From the NCBI GenBank assembly GCA_018883785.1, contig JAHLFO010000118.1:1-52789 (forward strand): 52,789 nt of DNA, written 5' to 3'. A program made the translations under genes and the position numbers. Source of the DNA: Candidatus Bacteroides intestinipullorum. Lineage in GTDB: Bacteria > Bacteroidota > Bacteroidia > Bacteroidales > Bacteroidaceae. The notes under the pieces were generated by a model, which was given only the letters and a program-made list of their open reading frames with translations, did no database searches and was not told the origin of the DNA. Shown here piece by piece: positions 23,921 through 33,534 of this stretch (position 1 is its first letter; each line of letters opens with the position of its first letter).

Positions 23921-25408
23921 ATGAAGATGAATCAGTGGTTGGCCCTTTTGTGGCTGGTGGTGGCAGGTGCCTGTGCGGACGGAAGAAAAGAGGTGGCCGT
24001 CACCGTTTCTCCGGAGGTGACGAACGCCGGATATGTAGGCAACGGAGTGGAGTGGGACCCTTATGACGAGGCCGGGTCGTGGGGACACGAGGTCTCGGAC
24101 GAGGATTGGACCACGCTCTACGAACGCCTGGACTACATGCGGCCGCCCTATGTCCGCTGCATGATTAACAGCCCCTTCCGCTATTACGATCCTTCCACGG
24201 GACGGTATGACCGGGAGCGGAACTTCGATTCCCTCTCCCGCCTGCTGAAGTATTGTACCGAACGCGGCATCACGGTGGTCTATGGCGAATACAACCCGCC
24301 CCTTTGGGAAATGAAGGACGACCCGCGCTGGATAGATATGTCGGTGGATTACCTGGACTTCCTGGTCAACCGCTGCGGTTTTTCCTGCATCAAGCATTTT
24401 GTGATTTTCAACGAGCCCGACGGCGACTGGGCTTCTACCAACGGCGATTACGAGTTGTGGAAGCGCGTGTTGCTCCGTTTCCACCGTAAGATGGCCGAGT
24501 ATCCGGGTCTGACGGAGAAAGTCACCTTTGCCGGGCCGGACGTCGTGGTGGGCTATAAGAACGAGGCTTCACCCTATGACGCCGTGGGCTGGGTGCGGCA
24601 GACGGCGACGGAACTGGACTCACTGATAGGTATTTATGACATTCACGCCTATCCCGGACAACACGAGGTGCGCAGCGGGCGGTATTCGGACGTTCTGCCC
24701 CGTTACAGGCAGTGCGTGCCGCCGGGCAAGAAAATCATCTTGGGCGAGGCCGGGTACAAGTACGGGCAGCCGGCCGATTCGTTGCTGATGGCCGAATACA
24801 AGCGCCGGGTCGAACACCATCCTTTCACCAAGGGCAGCGACTGCAACATGCTGGTGTACGATTATTTCTACGGATTGGATATGCCCCTGCTGGCGATGGA
24901 GGTGATGAACCACGGTTTTTCCGGCGTGGCGGCCTGGATGCTGGACGACGCCATGCACAGCCGTTGGGACTCCGGAAAAACGGAGGATCTGAAAATCTGG
25001 GGCATGTGGAATATCCTGGGAAGCGAGGTGTTCGGCAAGCCCGAGGAGGAAGAGATACGCCCCTGGTTCTATACCTGGTCGCTGATGTGCCGGTTCTTCC
25101 CCGCGGGTACGGATATGCTGAAGACCGGTGTGCTTTCCCCCGACAAGTCGGTGTATGCCGTGGCCGGTACCTGGCGCGGAAAGACCACCCTGGCGCTGGT
25201 GAACGTGGGCGACGAGGATTGCCGTGTGCGCGTCAGCCTGCCGGAACCCATGCAGGATGCGTCGCTCTATGTCTACGAGGAAGCGTATCGCCCGACGGAT
25301 GACCGCGGTTTCCCCCTCCCTGCACAGCAAGGCTTGGAGGTGGAGAAAATCTATACTACGGAGCTGAAAGCCAATTCCTTCCGTCTCCTTACCGAGATAA
25401 CCGAATGA
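23921..25408 (+). CDS. Clan GH-A glycoside hydrolase lipoprotein (GH39/GH5-like)
   Basis: A 495-residue envelope lipoprotein: signal peptide with lipobox AGAC and Cys18. The body is a (beta/alpha)8 barrel of clan GH-A: FVIFNEPDGDW places the acid/base Glu165 after Asn, and KKIILGEAGYKYG places the nucleophile Glu276. After about residue 400 a small beta domain follows (VYAVAGTWRGKTTLALVNVGDED region), as in GH39/GH30/GH5-type retaining enzymes. I cannot fix the family or linkage. Its own promoter and operator copy put it under the same control as the symporter operon. The sequence is not a SusE-type binding protein. The 22-bp repeat block follows 12 bp after the stop. Confidence 0.8.
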   Translation: MKMNQWLALLWLVVAGACADGRKEVAVTVSPEVTNAGYVGNGVEWDPYDEAGSWGHEVSDEDWTTLYERLDYMRPPYVRCMINSPFRYYDPSTGRYDRERNFDSLSRLLKYCTERGITVVYGEYNPPLWEMKDDPRWIDMSVDYLDFLVNRCGFSCIKHFVIFNEPDGDWASTNGDYELWKRVLLRFHRKMAEYPGLTEKVTFAGPDVVVGYKNEASPYDAVGWVRQTATELDSLIGIYDIHAYPGQHEVRSGRYSDVLPRYRQCVPPGKKIILGEAGYKYGQPADSLLMAEYKRRVEHHPFTKGSDCNMLVYDYFYGLDMPLLAMEVMNHGFSGVAAWMLDDAMHSRWDSGKTEDLKIWGMWNILGSEVFGKPEEEEIRPWFYTWSLMCRFFPAGTDMLKTGVLSPDKSVYAVAGTWRGKTTLALVNVGDEDCRVRVSLPEPMQDASLYVYEEAYRPTDDRGFPLPAQQGLEVEKIYTTELKANSFRLLTEITE

Positions 25409-25420
25409 CATCGTTGATTT

Positions 25421-25508
25421 AGGGGTATGCCCGGACGCGAGCGGCGGTACCGCTGAACGCAAGCAGGGGTATCGCCGAGCACGAGCAGCTGTACCGCTGA
25501 ACGCGGTC
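25421..25508. repeat. 22-bp intergenic repeat, type A, locus 2
   Basis: Four consecutive 22-bp units at 25421, 25443, 25465 and 25487. Each has a GGTAY core, then CGCYGARC, then CGAGC or CAAGC. The block fills most of the 164-bp gap between the clan-A glycosidase and GH26. Confidence 0.75.
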
Positions 25509-25572
25509 GGCAAAGCACTTGTTTTCGTTTAGTGGTATATTTTAGCAAAAGAAATTAAATAATAAGAAAAAT

Positions 25573-26724
25573 ATGAAAGTATGTAAAAACCTTTGTAGTG
25601 CGGTGTTGGCCCTGGCCTTGGCCGCTTGTGGCGGGAAAGCCGTGCAACCGGAAGGCTTCCGCCCTGTCAACGAGAAGGCTACGCCGGAAGTGGTGCAGTT
25701 GTTGGACTTCCTTTATTCGATACAGGGCGAATATACCCTGACGGGGATGCACAACTTTGCCAGTGGCATGGAGCGTTATGACTCCGTGGTTCATGCCCTG
25801 ACGGGGAAGACGCCCGTGGTGTGGGGGTCGGATTTCAGTTTCAATGTCGTGGGCGACAATGTGTGCGACTTCCGCCATTGCGGCCCGCTGAACCTGACCG
25901 TGCCGGGCGACCGGGAACAGCCCTGTGCGGTGCTGGAAGTGACCACCGCGCAACAGCGTCAGCGGATAGTGGACACCGCCATCCGGAAACATGCGGAAGG
26001 CCGCGTCATCACGCTGATGTGGCACTGCTGCTGGCCGGTGAATTGCGATGAGTGTGACGGCGACGACATCTGGCGTTGGGCCGACAAGTTGCCCACGCAG
26101 CAGGAATGGGACGAACTCCTGACCGACGGGACCCCTTTGAATCGGGCCTGGAAGACGCAGATGGACGGCGTGGCCGCCTGTCTGAAGCAGTTGCAGGAGG
26201 CCAAAGTGCCCATCTTGTGGCGTCCCTTCCACGAGATGAACGGCATTTGGTTCTGGTGGTGCGGCAAGCCGGGCGAAAACGGCTTCAAGCGGTTGTGGAT
26301 AGCGATGTACAACTATTTCACCCGCCATCATGGACTGAACAACTTGCTGTGGGTATGGGATGCCAACGCCCCCCGCACGACTCCGGGCGACGAAGCCGGG
26401 CCTTATGCCGACTATTATCCGGGCAATGACTACGTGGATGTGCTGGCAGCCGACGTCTATCACAGCGATTGGAAGCAGTCCCATCACGACGAACTCCTTG
26501 ATTTGGGTCGGGGGAAGATGATTGCCTTGGGCGAAGTGGGTGATCTGCCCTCCGCCGAAGTCTATGAGAAGCAGACCGGCTGGGCCTGGTTCATGCCCTG
26601 GGGGTATTTTATTCTGAATGAAAACAACCGGCGCTTGGCCGAAACCATTTACAACCACCCGCGCAGCTTGACCTTGGACGAGATGGACTTTTCCGGAAAT
26701 GCCTATGCACTTAAAAATAAGTAA
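25573..26724 (+). CDS. GH26 beta-mannanase lipoprotein
   Basis: A 383-residue GH26 enzyme that cuts beta-1,4-mannan chains. Signal peptide with lipobox LAAC, Cys19. The GH26 motif WRPFHEMNGIWFWW places the acid/base at Glu221, and MIALGEVG places the nucleophile at Glu321. The EYTLTGMHNFASG segment near residue 53 is typical of Bacteroides GH26 mannanases. This gene gives the PUL its likely substrate, beta-mannan or glucomannan. Whether it is on the cell surface or facing the periplasm is not clear: the residues after Cys (GGKAVQ) lack the acidic surface-export pattern, which favours the periplasm. It is preceded by a repeat block and a weak 7-of-8 promoter (25536-25543). Confidence 0.93.
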   Translation: MKVCKNLCSAVLALALAACGGKAVQPEGFRPVNEKATPEVVQLLDFLYSIQGEYTLTGMHNFASGMERYDSVVHALTGKTPVVWGSDFSFNVVGDNVCDFRHCGPLNLTVPGDREQPCAVLEVTTAQQRQRIVDTAIRKHAEGRVITLMWHCCWPVNCDECDGDDIWRWADKLPTQQEWDELLTDGTPLNRAWKTQMDGVAACLKQLQEAKVPILWRPFHEMNGIWFWWCGKPGENGFKRLWIAMYNYFTRHHGLNNLLWVWDANAPRTTPGDEAGPYADYYPGNDYVDVLAADVYHSDWKQSHHDELLDLGRGKMIALGEVGDLPSAEVYEKQTGWAWFMPWGYFILNENNRRLAETIYNHPRSLTLDEMDFSGNAYALKNK

Positions 26725-26770
26725 TTACCTAAAATACAGAATGCCTATGAGAAAAGGAATAGCGTAGAAT

Positions 26771-26788
26771 GCAGGCGGGACTGCCTGC
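26771..26788 (+). other. Hairpin in the susC leader
   Basis: GCAGGC, a six-base loop, then GCCTGC, 51 bp before the susC start and 47 bp after the GH26 stop. No T-run. It could protect or attenuate the susC part of the transcript. Confidence 0.4.
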
Positions 26789-26838
26789 CCTATCTGAATG
26801 TGAAATCAAGAGAAGTAACTAATTCTAAACAGACAACC

Positions 26839-29800
26839 ATGCAAAAATATTCGTATCGAAAAGAAAAACTGTCGGGGAATCCGGAAGGACGGATTTCCTC
26901 ATGGGCCAAGTATTTGTGCCTGATGCTATTGCCTTTGCAGGGCGTTCCCATGGCCGCCGGAAACGGGGATTTTCCGAATGACGTTGTATTGGAGAGCCAC
27001 TCCGTCGCACAGTCCAAAGTGACAGTGAAGGGGACGGTCGTGGACGAGGACGGCCTGACGATGCCCGGCGTGAATGTCGTGCTGAAGGGCACGTCAACGG
27101 GTGTCATTACGGATTTGGACGGTAATTTCCAAATAGCGGTGCCCGACCGGGGAGCGGTTCTGACCTTCTCCTTCATGGGTTATATGTCCCAGGATGTGAA
27201 GGTGGATGGCCGGACGGACCTCAAGGTGGTATTGAAGTCGGATGTCATGACGCTGGACGACCTGGTGGTCGTGGGATACGGCGTGCAGAAGAAAAAGCTG
27301 GTGACCGGTGCTACCACCCAGGTGAAAGGCGACGACATCACCAAGCTGAACACGGTGAATGCCTTGGGAGCATTGGCCAGCCAGACGCCGGGTGTGAACA
27401 TCGTGTCCTCTTCCGGTATGCCGGGCGAGGGCTTCAAGGTGGCCGTCCGTGGCTTGGGCACGATTGGCGATTCTGAACCGCTGTACATCATCGATGGCGT
27501 GACGGGCGGTGACATTAACTCGCTGAATCCGGCCGACATCGAGTCCATTGATATCCTGAAGGATGCGGCATCCGCTGCCATCTACGGTTCGCGTGCGGCC
27601 AACGGCGTAGTCCTGATTACTACCAAGCAGGGACGTGTGGGCAAGATAGATGTCTCGCTGGATACCTACGTGGGCTGGCAGAACGTCTACAAGAAACCCG
27701 ACCTGCTGAACGCACAGCAGTATGTGGAAATCATCAATGAGGCGTGGGCCAACGACGGAAGGACACTGGACTGGGCCAACCTAGTGCCGGATTGGAATCG
27801 CGTGCAGAACGGCTGGGCCGGGACTGACTGGTTTGACGAGGCCCTGAACGAGAACGCGCTCATCCGGAATCATTCGTTGAACATCACGGGAGGCAACGAG
27901 TCTTCTGTCTTCTCGATAGGCTTGTCCAATACGAGCCAGGAAGGTATCATCGGTGAGCCGGTTACTCCTAAGTATGACCGGACGACGGTGCGTATCAATT
28001 CGGAGCACGTGCTCTTTAAGAAAGATAACCTGGAAATCCTGAAGTTCGGCGAGAATGTGAACTTCCATGCCGGCAGCCGGAACGGTATCGGCATCGGAAA
28101 CTTGGATGGCAACAGTATCCGCCGTCTGATGACAGCCTACCCTCTGTTTGATGTCTATGACGAAGACGGAAATTACACCACGGCCATTCCCTTGGAGAGC
28201 AACCGCGCCAATCCCATCGGCCTGATGGACTATGAGGATGGACAGAACGAAACGAAGTACTATGGTCTCCATGCCAATGCTTATCTGACTATCCAGCCGA
28301 TAAAGAATCTGGTGTTCAAGAGCAGTTTTGGCGTTCGTTTCTCGCAGAACAATTACAGAAAATTCGTGCCGGAATATAACCTGGCCAGCGATCACTTCCG
28401 CAATGAAAACCAAGTGACACAGACCATGACGACCCGCATGAACTGGATGATAGAGAATACCCTGAACTATAAGTTCTCAGTCAAGCGTAATAATTTCGAC
28501 GTTTTGGTAGGCCAGTCTGTGGAAAACAACAGCTTGGGCATGACTATGAGCGGTACGAACCGTAATTCTGTGTTCGATGACTTCGAGCACGCCTGGCTGG
28601 ACAATACGCAAGCCGTGTCGGCCGACATGACGTCCCTCAGCGGCGGCCCCATCAGTCCACACAAGATGGCTTCTTTCTTCGGGCGTGTCAACTACGACTA
28701 CAATGAGACGTATATGCTGACGGCGATAGTCAGAGCCGACGGCTCGTCCAACTTCAAGCGGGGCAACCGCTGGGGTGTCTTTCCGTCCGTATCGGCCGGT
28801 TGGGTAGTGACCAACGAGCCGTTCATGGAAAGTGTGAGACCGGTGATGGATTTCTTTAAGTTGAGAGCCAGCTATGGACAGAACGGTAACCAGTCCATTG
28901 ATCCGTTCCAATATTTGGCGACCATCAATTTCGGCGCTTACTATTTCTTCGGCACGGATAAGGGACAATTGACTACGGGTGCTTATCCCGATATCCTGCC
29001 CAATGAGGATGTGACTTGGGAGACGTCCGAGCAGTTCGATATCGGCTTTGACGCCCGTTTCTTCGACAGCCGCTTGGGCCTGACGTTCGACTGGTATGTG
29101 AAGAATACCCGCGACTGGTTGTTGCAGGCGCCCGCATTGAGCAGTTATGGGGCCGGTGCGCCTTATGTCAATGGCGGCGACGTGCAGAACAAGGGCGTGG
29201 AACTGGGTCTGACCTGGCAGGACAAGGTAGGCGACTTCTCCTATGGAATCAGCTACAACATTTCTCACAACAAGAACGAGGTGACCAAAATCAATAACAA
29301 TGATGGCATTATCTATGGCAGCTCGAACGTGCTGTGGAGAAATTGCGATGAGATGTACCGTGCCCAGGTAGGCTATCCTATTGGTTATTTCTATGGCTAC
29401 AAAACAGCTGGTGTATTCCAGAACCAGGCTCAGATAGACGTCTATCAAGGAGCAAAATACGAGAATACGCAGCCCGGCGACCTGATATTCGTGGATGTGA
29501 ATCAGGACGGACAAATCACATCGGACGACCGCACGATGATTGGCAATCCGCATCCGGATGTCAACATGGGCCTTAATCTTAATTTCGGCTATAAGGGATT
29601 TGACTTGAACATTTCCGCCGTGGCTGTACTGGGCAATCAGATTGCACGTTCGTACCGTGACGTGAAGGATGCCCCCTTGGACAACTATACGACCGAGATT
29701 TATGGCCGCTGGCACGGGGAAGGTACCTCCAATCGCCTGCCGAGGCTGACCAGCACCGCCTCCTTGAATTGGCAGAACGTGTCGGACATCTATATTGAGG

Positions 29801-30045
29801 ACGGTGACTACCTTCGTCTCTCGAACCTTACGATTGGCTATGACTTCAAGCATCTGTTCCCCAATATGGTCTTGGAGAAGGCACGTATTTACTTCGCGGT
29901 ACAGAACCTGTTTACCATTACCGGCTACTCCGGTCTGGACCCGGAGGTCGGTTACGGCGACGGTAAGGGCTGGGTTTCGGGCATTGACATAGGCAACTAT
30001 CCTTCGCCGCGTACCGTCATGGTTGGTTTTAATCTTAACTTTTAA
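26839..30045 (+). CDS. SusC-family TonB-dependent outer-membrane transporter
   Basis: A 1068-residue SusC/RagA protein. After an N-terminal signal segment come a carboxypeptidase-D-like domain (KVTVKGTVVDEDGLTMPGV region, residues about 60-145), the TonB box-type region VVVGYGVQKKK, the plug with LYIIDGVTGGDINSLNPADI (in part) and DAASAAIYGSRAANGVVLITTK, and a 22-strand barrel ending in Phe. It imports oligosaccharides across the outer membrane with the SusD lid protein encoded 10 bp later. The start at 26839 (MQKYSYRKEK) is preferred over a frame extension of 13 codons. No promoter match is seen in the 114-bp gap before it. Confidence 0.96.
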   Translation: MQKYSYRKEKLSGNPEGRISSWAKYLCLMLLPLQGVPMAAGNGDFPNDVVLESHSVAQSKVTVKGTVVDEDGLTMPGVNVVLKGTSTGVITDLDGNFQIAVPDRGAVLTFSFMGYMSQDVKVDGRTDLKVVLKSDVMTLDDLVVVGYGVQKKKLVTGATTQVKGDDITKLNTVNALGALASQTPGVNIVSSSGMPGEGFKVAVRGLGTIGDSEPLYIIDGVTGGDINSLNPADIESIDILKDAASAAIYGSRAANGVVLITTKQGRVGKIDVSLDTYVGWQNVYKKPDLLNAQQYVEIINEAWANDGRTLDWANLVPDWNRVQNGWAGTDWFDEALNENALIRNHSLNITGGNESSVFSIGLSNTSQEGIIGEPVTPKYDRTTVRINSEHVLFKKDNLEILKFGENVNFHAGSRNGIGIGNLDGNSIRRLMTAYPLFDVYDEDGNYTTAIPLESNRANPIGLMDYEDGQNETKYYGLHANAYLTIQPIKNLVFKSSFGVRFSQNNYRKFVPEYNLASDHFRNENQVTQTMTTRMNWMIENTLNYKFSVKRNNFDVLVGQSVENNSLGMTMSGTNRNSVFDDFEHAWLDNTQAVSADMTSLSGGPISPHKMASFFGRVNYDYNETYMLTAIVRADGSSNFKRGNRWGVFPSVSAGWVVTNEPFMESVRPVMDFFKLRASYGQNGNQSIDPFQYLATINFGAYYFFGTDKGQLTTGAYPDILPNEDVTWETSEQFDIGFDARFFDSRLGLTFDWYVKNTRDWLLQAPALSSYGAGAPYVNGGDVQNKGVELGLTWQDKVGDFSYGISYNISHNKNEVTKINNNDGIIYGSSNVLWRNCDEMYRAQVGYPIGYFYGYKTAGVFQNQAQIDVYQGAKYENTQPGDLIFVDVNQDGQITSDDRTMIGNPHPDVNMGLNLNFGYKGFDLNISAVAVLGNQIARSYRDVKDAPLDNYTTEIYGRWHGEGTSNRLPRLTSTASLNWQNVSDIYIEDGDYLRLSNLTIGYDFKHLFPNMVLEKARIYFAVQNLFTITGYSGLDPEVGYGDGKGWVSGIDIGNYPSPRTVMVGFNLNF

Positions 30046-30055
30046 TTAGACGAAT

Positions 30056-31795
30056 ATGAGAAAGATGTGGTTTTATATAGTGCCTCTGTTCTTCCTGTTT
30101 GGATGCGAGGACTTTTTGGACGTGGATAATCTGACGAAGAAGGATACTTCCACGGTGCCTACCACGGAAGAAGACGTGGAAATGCTGATTACCGCGGCCT
30201 ATCAGAATATCGTGCAGATTGCGCCGCTGAACAATCCGTTCTTTATGAGCGAACTGGTGTCTGACGACCGATTCGGGGCGGCGGGCCAGAGCGACAGGGA
30301 CAACCGTGCGATTGGCCGCCTGAAGCGCAATGGCGAAAACCAGTTCGGCACGTTGTGGAGCAAGCTCTATTCGGTCATCTACCGGGTGCATAACATCCTG
30401 GAGAGCATGGACATGGTGGAGTGGAGCAGTGAGGAGGCGCGGACGGCCGTCGAGGGTGAAGTGTTATTCTTGCGGGCGTATGCCTATATGAACCTGTGCC
30501 GGGTTTACGGGACAGTACCCCTGGTGCTGACCAGCGAACGTGTGAACCTGCCGCGTGCCACCCCGGACGAACTTTGGGGGCAGATAGGGGCAGACTACAA
30601 GGCCGCCATCGAAAAACTGCCGGCTCAGACCTATCAGGACATGGACAAGTCCAGGCTGGGACATGCCACCAAGTGGGCTGCCGAGGCTCTGATGGCCCGT
30701 GCCTGGCTGTTCTATACCGGCTACTATGAGAAGGAAGAACTGGCCCTGCCCGACGGAGGAAGCATCACAAGACAGCAGGTGGTGGACTGGTTGAAGGACG
30801 TTGAGACGAACAGCGGGCATGGCCTGTTGCCCAACTTCTGGGCCTTGTGGCCGTACAGTAACGAGGAGACCTCGAAAGATTACGTCTATATGCAGCGCGT
30901 AAGGGAGGAATATGCCGACCAATACGGGGACATCACCTGGATTAAGGAAGAAGGAGCCAACATTGAGAACATCTTTTCCTATAAGTACTCTACGCTGGGT
31001 GACGTCTATGGCGAGGCGGCCGCCAATCAAATGGTGCTGTACAGCGGTATCCGGGGATGGAGCTTCACGGCCGACCAGCAGATGAATATGTTCCCTCTGG
31101 GCTTTGGCTGGGGAGGTGGTACCGTCAACTCGCAGTTATGGGACGAATGGCTGGAGAATGAGCCGGATGATATCCGTCGCCAGGCGTCTATCATGGACGT
31201 GACCGACCCGAACGAGATGACAGAATACTCGTGGGGCGGCGACAGTCAAATGGAAGAGACCGGATACTGGAACAAGAAGTATATGCCCATCAACGCCAAG
31301 CGCACCAAGGAAGACGGCACGGTGGAAGCGGTGAATTACAGTTGCATTCTGTTCAATGCGTCTGACGACTACCGTCGGAACAATACGCAGGATACGTATA
31401 TTGTCCGTTATGCCGACGTCCTGCTGATGCTTTCGGAGTTGACCAAGGATGTGTCTTACCTGAATCGCGTACGTGCCCGTGCCGGTTTGGAACCCCTTCC
31501 GGCTTATACGGACGAGGCGTTGCGCAACGAGCGCCGCTACGAGCTATGCTTCGAGGGCATCCGTTATTATGACCTGCTGCGCTGGCACATTGCCGGCGAG
31601 CAGCTGAACAAGAAAAACGGCGTACCCATCTGCAACGCCGGCGTGTGGACCACGGCAAATCTGGGCGATATGGAGCAGCGTGTGGCCGAGACGGGAGGAT
31701 TCTTCCCGATTCCCAATGACCAGATTAACCTTTCGGAAGGCGTTTTGGTACAAGATGAGGCTTGGAGCACGCCCAGTTGCACTTACACGGATTGA
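30056..31795 (+). CDS. SusD-family surface glycan-binding lipoprotein
   Basis: A 579-residue RagB/SusD protein. Signal peptide with lipobox FLFGC and the typical start CEDFLDVD. N-terminal TPR-type helices (EGEVLFLRAYAYMNLCRVYG) and the C-terminal family region NERRYELCFEGIRYYDLLRW are present. It caps the SusC barrel and binds the oligosaccharide at the surface. The C-terminal helix that normally reads LAEAYNE-type is degenerate here (LLMLSELTKDVSYLNRVRARAG). No SusE/F-type surface glycan-binding protein gene follows, which is unusual; instead a repeat block and GH30 come next. Confidence 0.95.
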   Translation: MRKMWFYIVPLFFLFGCEDFLDVDNLTKKDTSTVPTTEEDVEMLITAAYQNIVQIAPLNNPFFMSELVSDDRFGAAGQSDRDNRAIGRLKRNGENQFGTLWSKLYSVIYRVHNILESMDMVEWSSEEARTAVEGEVLFLRAYAYMNLCRVYGTVPLVLTSERVNLPRATPDELWGQIGADYKAAIEKLPAQTYQDMDKSRLGHATKWAAEALMARAWLFYTGYYEKEELALPDGGSITRQQVVDWLKDVETNSGHGLLPNFWALWPYSNEETSKDYVYMQRVREEYADQYGDITWIKEEGANIENIFSYKYSTLGDVYGEAAANQMVLYSGIRGWSFTADQQMNMFPLGFGWGGGTVNSQLWDEWLENEPDDIRRQASIMDVTDPNEMTEYSWGGDSQMEETGYWNKKYMPINAKRTKEDGTVEAVNYSCILFNASDDYRRNNTQDTYIVRYADVLLMLSELTKDVSYLNRVRARAGLEPLPAYTDEALRNERRYELCFEGIRYYDLLRWHIAGEQLNKKNGVPICNAGVWTTANLGDMEQRVAETGGFFPIPNDQINLSEGVLVQDEAWSTPSCTYTD

Positions 31796-31857
31796 GCATG
31801 ATGACATAAAAGGTTGTGTTTCAGGATAATTCTTCACCTTTTCCGTAGGGAGTGTAC

Positions 31858-31941
31858 AGGGGTATCTCCGTTCGTGTTCAGGCATACCCCCGCTCCTGTT
31901 CGCAGGTACCCCCGCTCGTGTTCGGAGATACCCCTGTTCAT
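31858..31941. repeat. 22-bp intergenic repeat, type A, locus 3
   Basis: Three full 22-bp units (31858, 31880, 31902) and a partial fourth, in the orientation opposite to locus 2. The core is TACCCCCGCTCGTGTTC. The first and last units are near inverted copies at their ends (GGGGTATCTCCG with CGGAGATACCCC), so the block can fold back. It lies in the 228-bp gap between susD and GH30; I see no other feature in that gap. Confidence 0.75.
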
Positions 31942-32023
31942 CCTTTTGGAAAAGAACGTGGAAAATTGGAGAAACAAGAATGAATGATGTGTAGAACGTA
32001 TTAGAAACAAGAAAGCTATAATT

Positions 32024-33502
32024 ATGAAGATACAGAATTTACTGTTATGCCTGTTGGCGGCTCCCGCCCTCTACGCCCAGTCCGGGCGCCAAATAGAGTC
32101 ATGGATTACGACGAACGACCGTGCCAACCTGTTTTCCCGTCAGGAAAAGACGGTGATTTTCAAGGATAAGATGGACGGCCGCGGCGGAGTTCCCATCATT
32201 GTGGACGACCGCCAGTGTTATCAGGAGGTGGACGGATTCGGCTTTGCCCTGACTGGGGGCAGTGCGGAGCACCTCGTCAAGATGTCCGCTCCGGCGCGGG
32301 CCAAAATCCTGCGCGAGATGTTTGCCTGCGACGGAGACAATGTCGGATTCAGCTACATCCGCCTGACCATTGGTGCGTCGGACATGAACAGTTTCGTCTT
32401 TTCCTACAATGACTTGCCCGAAGGCGAAACCGACCATGAACTGAAGAAGTTCAGCCTGTCGCAGGACCTGAAGGATGTGGTGCCGGTAATGAAGGAGATT
32501 CTTGCCATTAACCCGGATATCCACCTCATGGCCTCCCCCTGGTCGGCGCCGGCCTGGATGAAGGAGCACTTCAACGTGCGCGGCGGCAAGCTGCGGAAGG
32601 ACTGCTATGCCACGTATGCCCGCTATTTTGTGAAATACGTGCAGGCCATGGAGAAAGAGGGCATTCATCTGGACGCCATTACCATTCAGAACGAGCCGCT
32701 GAACTCGCGCAACACGCCCAGTATGCCTTGGGCGCCGGCCGACCAGATTGAGTTTGTCCGCGACCACCTGGGACCGGCCTTCCGTCAGGCAGGCCTTCAG
32801 ACGAAAATCATCGTCTTCGACCATAATACGGACCGTCCGGACTATCCGCTGACTATCTTCAGCGACCCCGAAGCCGCGCAATACGTGGACGGGGCGGCAT
32901 TCCACAATTATGTGGGCGAGATGAGCGCCATGTCGCTGGTGCATAATGCCCGTCCGGACAAGAACCTCTATTTCACGGAGCAGATGACGACCGACCGGGG
33001 CGATGATGACCATATTAGCATCGTTACGGCTGTGAAGCGCACCATTATCGACGTCATGCGCAACTGGAGCCGCAACTCCATCCTGTGGAATCTGGCGGCT
33101 GACCCTAACTTCGACCCCCATACGGACAACGGCGGATGCTCCATGTGCCAGGGAGCCATCACCATTGCCGGGGATGAAGTGATGTGGCGCAATGTGGCTT
33201 ATTATACGGTGGCCCATGCTTCGAAATTTGTCCGTCCGGGTTCGGTGCGTATCGCCTCTACCAACCGGGGCGACCAGGCCCTGGGACTGTATGAGGACGA
33301 GCAGCTGCCCGGCGTGTTCCGCACGGTACCCATTGCTCGGGCGGATGTGTTGCCCAATGTGGCCTTCCGCACGCCGGAGGGTAAGGTCGTGTTGATAGTA
33401 GTGAACGACACGTGGCAGGAGCGTACTTTCACGGTGCAACACCAGGGGGCATTTGCCCGGCTGACGTTGCCGGCCGGAGCCTGTGGCACGTATGTGTGGT
33501 AA
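32024..33502 (+). CDS. GH30 family glycoside hydrolase
   Basis: A 492-residue secreted enzyme with a standard signal peptide (cleavage after ALYA, about residue 18). GH30 features: QEVDGFGFALTGGSAEHL, the SPWSAPAWMK strand, acid/base Glu224 in TIQNEPLN, nucleophile Glu319 in LYFTEQMT, and the C-terminal beta domain. It resembles GH30 subfamily 3 (beta-glucosidase and beta-1,6-glucanase type). In a mannan PUL it could remove glucose from glucomannan, but the linkage cannot be read from the sequence. It is the first of four closely packed genes (gaps 32, -4, 10 bp) ending at a strong terminator. Confidence 0.9.
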   Translation: MKIQNLLLCLLAAPALYAQSGRQIESWITTNDRANLFSRQEKTVIFKDKMDGRGGVPIIVDDRQCYQEVDGFGFALTGGSAEHLVKMSAPARAKILREMFACDGDNVGFSYIRLTIGASDMNSFVFSYNDLPEGETDHELKKFSLSQDLKDVVPVMKEILAINPDIHLMASPWSAPAWMKEHFNVRGGKLRKDCYATYARYFVKYVQAMEKEGIHLDAITIQNEPLNSRNTPSMPWAPADQIEFVRDHLGPAFRQAGLQTKIIVFDHNTDRPDYPLTIFSDPEAAQYVDGAAFHNYVGEMSAMSLVHNARPDKNLYFTEQMTTDRGDDDHISIVTAVKRTIIDVMRNWSRNSILWNLAADPNFDPHTDNGGCSMCQGAITIAGDEVMWRNVAYYTVAHASKFVRPGSVRIASTNRGDQALGLYEDEQLPGVFRTVPIARADVLPNVAFRTPEGKVVLIVVNDTWQERTFTVQHQGAFARLTLPAGACGTYVW

Positions 33503-33534
33503 TTGGTTGTTTTTTCCTAATTTTGTCTTGACGT

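Noticed and set aside
25421..25508. Type A repeats as rho-independent terminators
   Set aside because: They lack a T-run, and locus 2 has only direct units without a strong stem.
33519..33526. TAATTTTG as a promoter for the DUF5060-type gene
   Set aside because: It fits the -7 consensus but leaves almost no leader, there is no -33 element, and the gene is packed into an operon with GH30.
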